In this document: positions 34,630 through 46,238 of the stretch, piece by piece
Layout: each line of letters begins with the position of its first letter
Numbering within the stretch: position 1 is the first letter of the stretch
NCBI GenBank assembly: GCA_029959195.1
Contig: CP114121.1
Location: forward strand, 992,001-1,056,000
Direction of reading: 5' to 3'
From: Dictyophora rubrovolvata
Taxonomy: Eukaryota > Basidiomycota > Agaricomycetes > Phallales > Phallaceae
DNA length: 64,000 nucleotides
Position numbers and translations under genes: made by a program
The notes under the pieces: generated by a model
Told to the model about the DNA's origin: nothing
Databases searched by the model: none
The model's input: only the letters and a program-made list of their open reading frames with translations

Positions 34630-37355
34630 ATGATTCTCAGCGATAAACGTCCATCACCAGCGACGAGCTCGCCAACGACAAGCTTCAACGAGAAACAGCA
34701 ATTGGCCGAAAAGCAAGAATACAAGGACGAGAAAGTAGAACGACGTCAACTTATCGATCCAGCAGCCGAAAACGTCAATGCTCTTCTTGTTAATCCACTC
34801 TCTGGATTCACATACGACGAACTCGATGCCCAAGGTCGCGAGTTTGCTAAACGGTATGAACTAGGTCATCTGGAAGAAGAGTTTGCCAAAGGCGCAATTA
34901 TTGCACGGGACCCTACCAATTTCGAGGAATTACCAATACTTTCTTCTGGAGATAAAAACACGCTTAGAATGGAGATTACGCACAAGTGGCGTCAACCGAA
35001 AGACCTTTATTTTCTAGTTATTGCTTGTTCTATGGCTGCTGCCGTCCAAGGAGTCAGTAGTTGTCTTCGACACAATTCACTGAATAATACGCTCATATTT
35101 GTTTAGATGGACGAGTCTGTCATAAACGGCGCAAATTTGTTTTTTGCCCCTCAGTTTGGTATTCCACAAAATAGTAGTAAAAATCAATGGTTATTAGGGG
35201 TCGTCAATTCAGCTCCATACGTAAGTACGCATGCTACTTCTTTAGACGCCTCATTCTTATTCAAAAAAGATGTGTTCCGCTTTACTTGGATGTTGGCTAT
35301 CTGTTCCGTTGAACAACGCATTTGGTCGACGCACAACAATATTCATTACTGCGCTGATCAGCTTCTTGACCTGTTTCTGGCAAGGGTTTACAAACAGTTG
35401 GCCGCACCTTTTTGTACGTTCTCGACATAATGCAAAAATCGTCGCCTCACTTCTTTGTAGGCTGCGAGATTTGTTTTGGGGCTCGGCATAGGTCCTAAAT
35501 CGGCGACCGTACCAATCGTAAGTATAACCCGTGTTAGATTTGGTCATATTTATGTTCATATGTTTTTTTAGTACGCTGCAGAATGTGCTCCCACGGCCAT
35601 TCGAGGCGCACTGGTAATGATGTGGCAGATGTGGACAGCTTTTGGTATCATGGTTGGTTACGCAGCTGAGTATGGCTACTTTCGTATTATCTCAGAAAAC
35701 ATTTTCCCATATTCCCTTGCAGCTTGGCGTTTTTCAAAGTTCCAGATACCCATAATATTAAAGGCTTGAACTGGCGATTGATGTTGGGCAGCGTAAGCGA
35801 CTCTACCAATTGTATACATCCTTTGTATCTTATGGATTATCGAAGGCCGGTGTTCCTGCTCTTATTGTTTGCATTCAAGTTTTTTTCTGTCCCGAATCGG
35901 TAAGTTTATCAGTTCAACCCGGTGTACATCACTTAATTCAGTTAACCCAGCCTCGTTGGCTGATGTCCAAAGGACGCTATGGAGCTGCCTTCAAATCCCT
36001 TAGGCGTCTGAGAGGACATGATTTATTAGCCGCGAGAGACTTGTTTTGTAAGCTTTTTACTGACAAGATGTGTCTATCATAAAATTCTGAATACCCTCCA
36101 GATATCCATACATTACTTCAAGTCGAAGAGCAAGTTGTCAGGAGCAGAAATTTGCTGAAAGAGATGATAAGCATACCCCGAAACAGACGAGCAGCAGTTG
36201 CCTCATTTATCGTGATGTTCATGCAACAATTTTGCGGTGTCAATGCTATCGCGTATTATTCTTCAACTATATTCCAGCAATCCGGATTTAGCAATGTGCA
36301 AGCTCTTCTTTCGTCATTTGGTTTCGGATGTGGTACGTTTTATAGGCTGTTGCGTCAACTCTTTCAAATTGAAACATTTTCTATTCTGCAGTCAATTTTT
36401 TGTTCGCAATACCCGCAATTTACACTATTGATACATTCGGAAGGAGAAACCTCTTGTTAACCACATTCCCCCTTATGGCTATTTTCTTGTTTTTAACTGG
36501 CTTTGCTTTTTTCATTCCAGATAAGCAAGGTCGTGTTGCCTGTAATGAATTCATTCATTTCTTTCCTGTGTCAAGTTCAGATTTAACCTGTTTCCAGTGG
36601 TGTCTGTCGGCATATATCTCTTTGGTGTTTGCTACTCACGTAAGTCGCTTTTCAAGCCATCGTGAAGTGGAATATAGAAAACTTACTTGTTGATTAGCGG
36701 GAGAAGGACCAGTTCCTTTTACGGTACGCGCTTCACCACGTTCGACTGCGTTGGTGCCATTTCATAACAGGGCGTTTTCTTTAGTATTCTGCAGAAGCCT
36801 TTCCTCTATACATTCGTGCTACCGGAATGAGTTTTGCAACTGCGACTACATGGTTTTTGTACGTACAAAAAAAATCTTGGCGTTTTTCTTTCCAAATTCA
36901 TTTCGCTTGTTCTCTAGCAATGCTGTCGTTTCTTTAACTTTCCCGGCAATGCTTGGAGCTTTAACTCCTCAAGGAGCTTTTGCATTTTATGCAACGTGGA
37001 AGTATGTCATTGTATTGTACTCTTGCTTGACTATGACTGTGCATTCTGACACTGTTCTTTTTCAGCATTATCGGCTTTTTCCTCGTCCTTTTGTTCCTTC
37101 CTGAAACTAAAGGCTTGTCGTTAGAAGAACTCGATCAGGGTAATCCCCATTCGCCATTTCATTTTAGATTTCTCAGAACTAATTGTTGGATTAGTATTCT
37201 CTGTACCAACTAGGAAACATGCGACGTATCAAATGAGATACCTGCTGACAAATCTTCGTCGGTGGATTTTCCGGTCCAAAGTCCCACCCCCCCAACAGCT
37301 GTATAATTTCGAAGGAATACAGAAGACGTATGCCCCACCAGCTGGTGGTCATTGA
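34313..37355 (+). repeat. Tandem duplication unit 1 (promoter plus transporter gene)
   Basis: This unit is paired with 37986-41126. Exon and intron positions, the upstream region and the 3' end (GCCCCACCAGCTGGTGGTCA before the stop) all match. In the exon-encoded block from [10 protein letters not shown] to SSFGFG only two of 56 residues differ. Confidence 0.9.
34630..37355 (+). CDS. MFS sugar/polyol transporter, intact tandem copy 1
   Basis: This is a sugar-porter family member of the Major Facilitator Superfamily, a 12-helix plasma-membrane proton symporter or facilitator for hexoses, polyols or inositol. About fifteen exons join in frame from MILSDKRPS (34630) to the stop at 37353-37355. 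A soluble N-terminal region of about 130 residues precedes helix 1 ([14 protein letters not shown]). Family signatures are [48 protein letters not shown], the [12 protein letters not shown] motif, [49 protein letters not shown] and [13 protein letters not shown]. All the usual charged loop motifs are present, so it should be functional. The substrate cannot be read from sequence. A near-identical copy follows at 38369-41126, about 1 kb downstream. Confidence 0.93.
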
Positions 37356-38368
37356 GTAAATTATGCGGATTGTAGTGACGTCGCCAGGGCGGTATTTATT
37401 TCCAAACTTTCAGAACCAACAGCTTAACTTAATTGTAATAACATTATATAAATATTAATCGAATTAAGGAACTCTTCCAAAAAAACGACATTTCGTTCTC
37501 TAAAGCTGTTTTAATCGTCTTTCCCTTTACGCTAGCCGTGATCTTCGCCAGGCATAGCATATAATCTAATCTACCGCGGCATCGGCGCCTCCTTGAAATA
37601 TCTGAAGAGGAATGAAAACCATTTGGCTCTAAAAAATTGAAGAAGCAATGGCACTTGAATACATATCATCAGAATCGGGGGCGTTTCCTACAGGATTGTC
37701 CTACTATTCGCATTCATATATTCAGGTAACAAATTTATGACATAGGCATGTATAGCTTATAAGAGTTTTAATTTTGAAATCAAGGCCGTGCCGTTATGTG
37801 GCACTTAACTGTGATTAGCACATTCGTGAACTACGGATGACGAGTGCCAGTGTGGAGAGGGTTTGAGGCATCGTCTCAATGCATCAATCAGGAAATTATC
37901 TCCATTTGAAGAATTTCTCACTTGGCGCACCGACAGGCGCTGCTTCCGGTGTCTGCTTGAAAACCATCGAGTCACTGCTGTAATACTGCACTAGTATTAT
38001 CATTTATGTACTATAAGTATTATTAGTATTAATCCAGATTGCTCATAATTTTATCGGAAACTGGGACTTTTTGCTTTGATTTTTCTTTGCAATTCTTTAG
38101 ATATTCAAGAATTCCTGAAGCCATTTGGAGGGGAAAGACGTACCGAAGGGGAGCGCAAAACCATCTCGGAATTGAAAGTGCGGACTTGCCGGAGATGGAG
38201 TTGATGGGCTGGTCAATGGGCGTTAACTTGAGCATGAACAACTGACATCACCATTTCCAAAGACTGCGTCGGCATCGCACAACTGCAGGCCCCACGTACG
38301 ACTCTCATTATTTATACAGCAATGGTAAGTATTTTTTTAAATTTGGAATCTCGCCACCTCTGAGAATC
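37356..38368. other. Spacer between the tandem transporters
   Basis: No gene is seen. The second half (from about 37986) is the duplicated upstream region of copy 1 and carries the matching TTATTTATACAG element at about 38307-38318 before the start codon of copy 2. Confidence 0.6.
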
Positions 38369-41126
38369 ATGACTCTCAGCCATGAACTTTCATCACCGAC
38401 GATCAGTCAGACAACGAGCTCGCTTACGCCAAGTTTCAACGCCGAGAAACCGCAATTGGCTGAAAAGCAAGAATACAAGGATGAGAAAGCAGAACGACGT
38501 CAACCTATCGATCCAGCAGCCGAAAACGTCAATGCTCTTCTTGTTAATCCACTCTCTGGATTCACACACGATGAACTCGATGCCCAAGGTCGCGAGTTTG
38601 CTAAACGGTATGAACTAGGTCACCCGGAAGAAGAGTTTGCCAAAGGCGCAATCATCGCACAGGACCCTACCGTTTTTGAGGAACTACCGATGCTTTCTTC
38701 TGAAGATAAAAACGCGCTCAGGATGGAGATTGCGCACAAGTGGCGTCAACCGAAAGACCTTTACTTTCTAGTTATCGCTTGCTCTATGTCTGCTGCCGTT
38801 CAAGGAGTCAGTAGCGTCTTTGACACAACTCAACGAATCAATACATTAAAAATTTATAGATGGACCAGTCTGTGATAAATGGCGCAAATCTGTTCTTTGC
38901 CCCTCAATTTGGCATCCCACAAGATAGTAGTAAAAATCAGTGGTTATTGGGAGTTGTCAATGCATCTCCATACGTAAGTAATACGCATACTACTTCTTAG
39001 TCCGAGACCTCATTCTTACTCAAATAGTTGTGCTGCGCCATACTTGGATGCTGGCTATCCGTTCCGTTGAACAACGCACTTGGTCGACGCTCAACAATAT
39101 TTATTACTGCGTTGATAAGCTTCTTGACTTGCTTCTGGCAAGGGTTCGCAAACAGTTGGCCCCATCTTTTTGTGTGTTTTATGTGATAATATATAAAGGA
39201 CGTCAGTTCACTTGATTGTAGGCTGCGCGATTTGTTTTGGGGCTCGGCATAGGACCTAAATCGGCGACCGTACCAGTTGTAAGTACAATTCAGTATTATT
39301 ATAAAATTTGGTCATCTTCAATCGCACATACTTGTAGTACGCTGCGGAGTGCGCTCCAGCGGCCATCCGAGGAGCACTGGTAATGATGTGGTAGATGTGG
39401 ACAGCTTTTGGTATCATGGTTGGTTACGCAGCTGAGTACGTCTACATCCGTATCACCGAGAGAATATCCCCCATAATTTTTCCTTTCAGTCTGGCTTTTT
39501 TTAAGATTCCAGATACCCATAATATCAAAGGTCTGAACTGGCGACTAATGTTGGGTAGCGTAAGCGACTCATTCCATTGTTCGTTCGCTTTGTATCTGAC
39601 TCATTGATAATCTTAAAAGGCCGGAGTTCCCGCTCTTATTGTTTGCATTCAAGTCTTTTTTTGTCCTGAATCGGTAAGTTATCCGGATAAAAATGAACGG
39701 ACGCTTAACTTAGTCAACTCAGCCCCGTTGGCTGATGTCCAAAGGACGCTACGGAGCTGCCTTCAAGTCTCTAAAACGTCTAAGAGGGCATGATTTACTA
39801 GCTGCGAGAGATTTGTTTTGTCAGCTTTACCGTTGGCAAGAATACCGCTTAATTGTGAAATTCTGAATATTTCCCAGATATCCATACGTTACTTCAAGTT
39901 GAAGAGGAAATCAGCAGAAGCAAAAATATGGTGAAGGAGATGATAAGCATACCCCGAAACAGACGAGCAGCGATTGCCTCATTTATCGTGATGTTCATGC
40001 AACAATTTTGCGGTGTCAATGCTATCGCGTATTACTCTTCAACTATATTCCAGCAATCCGGATTTAGCAATATGCAAGCTCTTCTTTCGTCATTTGGTTT
40101 CGGATGTGGTAAGTTGTACGGATTGCGCATCAACCCTTTTTCAAATTAAAACATTTTCATTTTGGCAGTCAATTTTTTGTTCGCAATACCCGCAATTTAC
40201 ACTATTGATACATTCAGAAGGAGGAATCTCTTGTTAACCACATTCCCCCTTATGGCTATTTTCTTGTTCGTAACGGGCTTTTCTTTTTTCATTCAAGATA
40301 AGCAAGGTCGTATAGCCTGTAATGAATTCATTCATTTTTTCCTGTGCCAAGTTGAGATTTAATCTGTTTCCAGTGGTGTCTGTTGGCATATATCTCTTCG
40401 GTGTCTGCTACTCACGTAAGTTGCTTCTCAAGCTAAATATCGTGAACTGAAATATAGAAAACTTACTTCTCGATTAGCGGGAGAAGGACCGGTCCCCTTT
40501 ACGGTATATACTATTCACTCAGTCGCATTGCTATTTCATAACATGTTTGTTTATTTCAGTATTCTGCGGAAGCCTTCCCCTTATACATTCGTGCCACCGG
40601 GATGAGTTTTGCAACTGCGACTACTTGGCTTTTGTATGTGCAAGTTTTTTTGTTGCGTGCTCTACCTTTAAATCCAGCTCCCTTGTTCTCTAGCAATGCT
40701 GTTGTTTCCTTGACTTTTCCTGCGATGCTTGGAGCTCTTACTGGCCAAGGTGCCTTTTCATTTTATGCAGGATGGAAGTATGTCATTGTATCTTCGTTTG
40801 ACTATTAGACCGGGCATTCTGACGTCGATCCTCAGCATCATCGGCTTTTTCCTCGTCCTTTTGTTCGTCCCTGAAACTAAAGGCCTCTCGTTAGAAGAAC
40901 TTGATCAAGGTAAGCCCAAATCGTTATTTCATTTAAGATTTTTTAAGGCTAATTGTTATTTGAAGTATTCTCTGTACCAACTAGGAAACATGCGACGTAT
41001 CAAGTGAAGTGCCTGCTAATAAATCTGCGTCGATGGGTTTTCCGGTCTAAAGTCCCACCTCCCGAACCGTTGTATAATTTCGAAGGAATACAGAAGACGT
41101 ATGCCCCACCAGCTGGTGGTCATTGA
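38369..41126 (+). pseudogene. MFS sugar/polyol transporter copy 2 with one in-frame stop
   Basis: This copy has every exon of its neighbour and usable splice sites, from MTLSHELSS (38369) to the stop at 41124-41126, but carries TAG at 39392-39394. Copy 1 has CAG (Gln) there, in the signature [11 protein letters not shown]. The change is a single C-to-T transition and would end the protein at about 240 residues, after roughly the fifth membrane segment. One later donor has also drifted (GTCAGC where copy 1 has GTAAGC, near 39820). No frameshift or deletion was found, and the C-terminal [13 protein letters not shown] is intact. It is therefore a young pseudogene, a null allele of a still-segregating gene, or a sequencing error. 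If the stop is false, this is a second functional transporter. Confidence 0.8.
39392..39394 (+). other. Premature TAG stop in transporter copy 2
   Basis: The codons read ATG-ATG-TGG-TAG-ATG-TGG, against ATG-ATG-TGG-CAG-ATG-TGG in copy 1. This is the only disabling change I found in the copy. Confidence 0.9.
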
Positions 41127-41722
41127 GTACATTATACGAGTTACTGTCCGACCCTATCGTGTCGGGGTGGTATTTATTGTTAGTCCTCCATCGCGTAAAT
41201 ATTATGTTAATTCTGACCGATCCGAATAGATACATAGATCACACGTATTTATATGCACAGATAGTATTTATTAGCTCCCTAGACGTCTAGGGGATACGAC
41301 CGACCTGGACATTGTACTATGTAGATAATATGCTTCCCACGTTCATTAGTTGAAGGTCCAACTGTTAATGCCGACGGCTTCGATCTAATTGTAATTTGTA
41401 GCACTTATAGTAATTCAAAATTTCAAATTGATTTCAATAGTTACGGCCTTGCATTGTTAAACCAACCGGAGAGTTGGGAGCCTCGACAGAGCTCACGTGA
41501 CGTCATACTTTCTACGATTTATTCGAAAATATAACCAGCTGGCGTGTTTCAGTGATGCGAACTCTTGAATAAAAATAAGGATGATAGTAAGGCAACGTGG
41601 TTCCAATTTAAAATAGTTTCAAAGATGAACATTGGGCTACTGCTTTGTTATTTATATAAAACAATACATCATTATTTAAGCCCTGAATGGATAGTTCGCA
41701 CGTTTTGAGGGATTTGCACTGA
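41127..41722. other. Intergenic, no gene seen
   Basis: A spacer between the converging transporter copy and methyltransferase gene. It holds short open frames only. Confidence 0.6.
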
Positions 41723-43734
41723 CTACCTCCACATAGTATATACACGTACGACCCTCACGAGTTTATCAACATCGTATTTCTTCGCGAGTTCTTGGGCGAT
41801 AGATCCATGGTCGCCACTCCAGGGGGATTCATCTCCTTTGAGTTGACCTACTGTGCTCACTGGGCGAATCGTCTCCTTTCTTTGATCAATTAGAAAACTT
41901 TTCTCTTCTGATTCGTCATCCGAATCATGATCAAAACCACACCGCGAAATGTTGAGATTGAGACGGTCCGACATCGTTCTAAATACGATATATGAGTGTA
42001 AGTAAGAAAAAGCACAAGGAAAATAAAACCGACCGTTCGTAAGTCCACAATGATTCTTTCCATTTCGAAGTCATTTTCACCATCTCGGGGTGTTTAAGCT
42101 CCTGTTACGTCGGATCAACCTTAGTTATTGGAGACTCTAGACTGGAACTTTTACTCACTTTATCTTTCCGAATGACAATCATCGCACACAGTACGCTTTG
42201 CATATTTCTTGTAGCATGTGCAAGGATTTCTTCATTTGTACAGGAAAGAGAACGGTTGAGAGTGGGTAGAACTAGCCCAACGGGCTGTGGCCTCGGCGGT
42301 AATGGCCGCTGAAAAAAAATTATCAGATCTTCCGGCTGTGAATGATATTGAACAAAAATTACCTCTTCATCACCATTTTCTAAAGAAAGGCTGGAACTGG
42401 AACCAGAGCTCAATCGTACCCGACTCATGATACGAGCCAAAGATTTTCCACCTTCATGTGTACCGACACTACTTCGACCCGACCATCTTCTGCCAGTATT
42501 TTTCTTCTTGGGATATATGGGTCTCGTTTCAGAAGAAATCCCGATAGGAATAACGTCCTGATGAACCGTCTGAAAATGTTTTTTCAACATTCCAACCATA
42601 AACTCATAAGTATCCAGAGGAAGCTGACGACGAAGCAAAAATTTGACGAAACGACGTTCCAGCGCTTCGCATATGAACTTGTCTTTCTTCGTCAGGTTTG
42701 TGTTTTCCGGATCTGTGAATGTAACAAAATCGTCGTCTATAATTTCAACCAGCCCGGCACGTGCGGTAACCCGGCGAACTTCACTCATAACCTCGTCCCA
42801 CTGCAATTGATCGGATGTAAGCAAAATATATATCTTGTACCAAAAATCTCACCACCCACATTATATTCTGGAATGCACCATTTTAGATTCGCCATTCGAA
42901 CCATGTTAAAAACGCCGTCTAGAAACGGAAGTTGGTCCAGCAAAAAATTGAACGTTATAAATTTGATGTTATTCGCCAGACTAACGCCGTATTCTTCAGC
43001 TAGCTCTGTTCGCGAAGGCCATAATTTTTGAAGGTCAATTCCGTAGAATTGGGTTTCTGTCCAGCACTGAGCGGAGTCGATAATCCATGTACCGTCTCCG
43101 CAGCCTAGATCGAGGACCCTCTTTGGATGTCTGTGATCGAATTGAAACCGGTGGATGCTAGGGCAGCCGGAGTAAATCCTTTTCAAAAGCTTGTGTGAAT
43201 TATTATCGCTGAAAGAAGAAAAAAAGGTGCGTTAGATAAAAAAAATCGACCAATAAATAAAAAAGCTTTGGCGGACTTTGTAAATGCGGTGACATCATAT
43301 GGCAACGGGTAGGGCACTAATTCCGCGGGATGAGTTCCGATACAATGTCCGCTGTTATCGATCAAAGGTTTCTTATAAAAGAAAGCCTTCCGCGCCATTT
43401 CTGCTTTCCTCAATCGCTCCTCAACCACTTCGTCTGGCTGATTCTGCAGAGAAGCCGGCTGACTATCGAAGAGGATATCGTCTAACCATTTCTCGAACGT
43501 GTATGACTTGAAGTTGAGCCATGGCTTGTGGATTCGGAAGGCATGAGCGTCCTTTAGATACATCTCCTGACGCTCTGCAGACCCCCGGTCGAAAATTATC
43601 GATTCCAGGGGTTCTGCATTCTGAACTGGCGTGGAACTTTTGGAAGCTGAATTTGAGTTGCTCAGGGTTTTGTTTTCCCTGTTGGGCTTGATGACAGCAG
43701 TGGACTGCCGGTTTGTGTCTCTCATGGTAAACAT
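41723..43734 (-). CDS. SAM-dependent methyltransferase (class I)
   Basis: The N-terminus (MFTMRDTNRQS) leads through a Ser/Asn-rich linker to a helical region (SAERQEMYLKDAHAFRIH). After an intron comes HRHPKRVLDLGCGDGTWII, the glycine-rich SAM-binding motif I, followed by TQFYGIDLQ (motif II) and FNMVRMANLKWCIPEYN joined to WDEVMSEVRRVTARAGLVE. The C-terminal half is a family-specific extension (FVKFLLRRQLPLDTYEFMVG) with a Ser/Arg-rich loop. Two further small exons, spliced from GTGAGT near 42158, give ELKHPEMVKMTSKWKESLW and the terminal MSDRLNLNISRCGFDHDSDD part, ending at 41723. Total is roughly 560 residues in six exons. The methyl-acceptor substrate is unknown. A longer open frame upstream of 43734 reaches 44028, but its residues look like leader sequence. 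Confidence 0.85.
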
Positions 43735-44136
43735 GGCGGAGGAGGGGGAAGATGTGGTACGGGGCTGAAGGTCGAAGGGTTTTAAAGGTAGCAGGCAGAA
43801 GAATCGTCCCAACGAAACGCTTGTAATCTTAATTGTCTGTCCAAAATAGAAGTTTTCAACACTAATTGTTGAGCGAAGGACTGTCGATGCGCCCTGCGGG
43901 CCAACAACAATGAATGGATTCATATGTCCTCGTCCTACTTTGTCGCTGAGGACATCGTCCTTAAGGTCATTGTGAAGCAAGTATGTTGTTAAATGAATAC
44001 AGTAATAGGGGAGATAAACTTGCAGCAAACGATCGTATTAGCCTAGACTATTAGGATATTCCTTGGTTTAATCTGAAGGAAATTGTTTCCTAGCGAGTTA
44101 TCGTTTCAAGTCACGAATTATCCTTCTAAATACAGA

Positions 44137-44487
44137 TTACTGCTCAGAAATAATCGTAACAAAATTCAAAACATACGATACGGGTTGCTTGCGAGGTGAT
44201 TCAAAAGCGTACAGCCTACTCAAAAACAATCCATCATACATATAGCGCAGGACGACGTCGAAGAAATCGATGCAGATAGGAACATGAACCAGACAGACGA
44301 GGCTGGTTCCAATCCGGCACAGGCACATTGTGGTTTGATAATCCGTTTTTGCAAGATGTATCCTTTCGACGCAGTAGGCTTGAATGCACTGTGCTCCACC
44401 CGAACCTTGAAAATAATTTGAGGTGGTGGAGTGATGATGACTCTCTTGGCCCCGGCCCCCGTTCATTAAACCTTGCCCATTGTCCAT
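44137..44487 (-). CDS. Doubtful small ORF, unknown
   Basis: A single open frame of 116 codons begins MDNGQGLMNGGRG at an ATG preceded by a purine-rich leader. It has a Cys-rich hydrophobic middle (TSLVCLVHVPICIDFF). I recognise no domain. It lies between the 5' ends of the methyltransferase (minus) and the WD40 gene (plus) and may be merely leader or spacer DNA. Confidence 0.25.
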   Translation of the reverse strand: MDNGQGLMNGGRGQESHHHSTTSNYFQGSGGAQCIQAYCVERIHLAKTDYQTTMCLCRIGTSLVCLVHVPICIDFFDVVLRYMYDGLFLSRLYAFESPRKQPVSYVLNFVTIISEQ

Positions 44488-44771
44488 GCTTAAGTTTTAT
44501 TTTCCTGCGTTAAAGCTACGGGTTGCTGGTAAATTGTTAATAGAGTGAAAGAATGTGATAAATAGAATGTCCAAACAGAATTTGAACTTGGACTGGAAGC
44601 CGTCCTGTCCGGGGCTCATCTGAGTCGTATCATTGGACGGGAGGCTGAGTGACGAGTCGATGTCACAGTCTAGTAACGTCTGCGAGTCTGGTCTATAGTC
44701 ACCTCGAGGATCGCAGACTGCCAACTTGCTCGTTCCCTTCTTTAATTATTACTACATAAAATCAAAACTTC

Positions 44772-46238
44772 ATGTCTCAAACCACATACCTGCAATATGA
44801 CTCGCCGTGTAAGCAGAGTCTCCATTCCGTTGGCCAATTGTCATTAAACTTGTTTTCTTACTACCTTCTCCGTCGCTCTCCATGATTAGGGACTGTGTAT
44901 GCCATGGACTGGTGCAAGACGTGGTCGCAAGGGCAGACTCGTCCGCGCACTGCTTTCAGAATGGCTATTGCATCGTACAGCGAAGACTATCGCAATCGTT
45001 TGGCTGTCGTTGGGTTGCAAGACGAGCGCTCGTTGGTCGATGATGAATTACATGGGCCGGGTTACAACGACTTTGTTGTCCTAGCTGAAACTGTTCACGG
45101 ATATCCTGCCACTAGACTACAGTGGCAGCCTTCGTCTGCGTCTGCGTTTAATTGGGCTGTCAAATCTTCCGCTACCGAGTTATTAGCGACAACAGGCGAT
45201 GCCCTGCGCATATGGGATTTTAGTTATGACGGGGAGTCAAAAGGTACAAGCTTTGTTGGAAGACATCAAAATTCGCCTGCGTATTCTCTATCACAGCGTG
45301 TAGCTTTATCTGGAGTAAGTTGTGTTATGCTACTGCTTGCTTTTCGTCTAAAAAAATGTTGCTATTAGTCTAAAGCACCAAGCTCTTCATCAGGCCCTCC
45401 ACTAACATCCTTCTCCTGGAACACGGTCTTACCTAGCCATATTGTAACCTCTTCGATAGATACAACATGCACCGTCTGGGATATCAATACTTCTTCAGCG
45501 ATCACACAGCTCATTGCACATGACCGTGAAGTTTACGATGTCGCATGGTTACCAGGTTCGACGGACGTCTTCACCTCTGTCGGAGCTGACGGCAGCTTGC
45601 GCCTATTCGATTTACGATCACTGGAACACTCGACGATCCTATATGAAGCCTCGTCCGTTCGAGCCAAGGAAAACGCCAAAACCGCGTCTCCCCAAACCAG
45701 GCCCATGTCGACACCCCTGTTGCGGATTGCTTTCAATCCGTCGGATTCCCATTATATTGCTGCTTTTCATGCTGACTGTGGGGATGTTCAAATATTAGAT
45801 ATGCGTAGTCCCGGTGCGCCTGTTATTGAGATTAAGGCTCACAAGGCGCAGGTCAATGCTATTGGGTGGGGGAAGCAGGAAAGCATGTTGGCTACAGTCG
45901 GTATGTTCGTCTTTAAAGGAAAAGGCTTGAATGATTGCTAATGATATCATTACGTTGCAGGCGATGATTCACAGGTGTTAATCTGGGACCTTTCACCGCA
46001 AGCCATTGCATCTCCACGAACCCTGACTACAAGACTCGGTTCTTCTCCACGACCTGATGCCAAGCGGCGAACGATAACCGATCCGGTACTCGCCTACACA
46101 GCTCCATGCGAGATTAATAATCTAGCCTGGTCGCCCGTATTACACCCAATGAATATACCCGGAACCGGAAACATGTTCACTGGTGGAGAGTGGTTAGCCA
46201 TCGCTGCTGGCAAGTCGGTCAAAATACTCAAAGTTTGA
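44772..46238 (+). CDS. DCAF7: DCAF7/WDR68 (AN11/TTG1-type) WD40 protein
   Basis: DCAF7/WDR68 is a conserved WD40 scaffold that binds DYRK/HIPK kinases and can act as a CUL4-DDB1 substrate adaptor. The start is a 37-base first exon (44772-44808), [12 protein letters not shown], whose last base forms the Trp of DSPWTVYAMDW across an intron ending at 44889. This matches the family's N-terminal APWTVYAMNW. Repeats then read [82 protein letters not shown]-like [28 protein letters not shown] and VKILKV at the end. An inserted Ser/Arg-rich loop ([14 protein letters not shown]) follows the penultimate blade. Four exons, all GT-AG. Identity is very clear; its partners in fungi are less studied. Confidence 0.93.

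Larger units (their letters stand above)
37986..41126 (+). repeat. Tandem duplication unit 2 (promoter plus transporter pseudogene)
   Basis: This is the second unit, in direct orientation, about 3.7 kb after the first. Introns have diverged more than exons, showing that selection on coding sequence continued for some time after the duplication. Confidence 0.9.

Noticed and set aside
43735-44028. N-terminal extension of the methyltransferase frame
   Set aside because: It is open but has leader-like composition and no similarity to methyltransferases. The MFTMRDTNRQS start at 43734 is more plausible.
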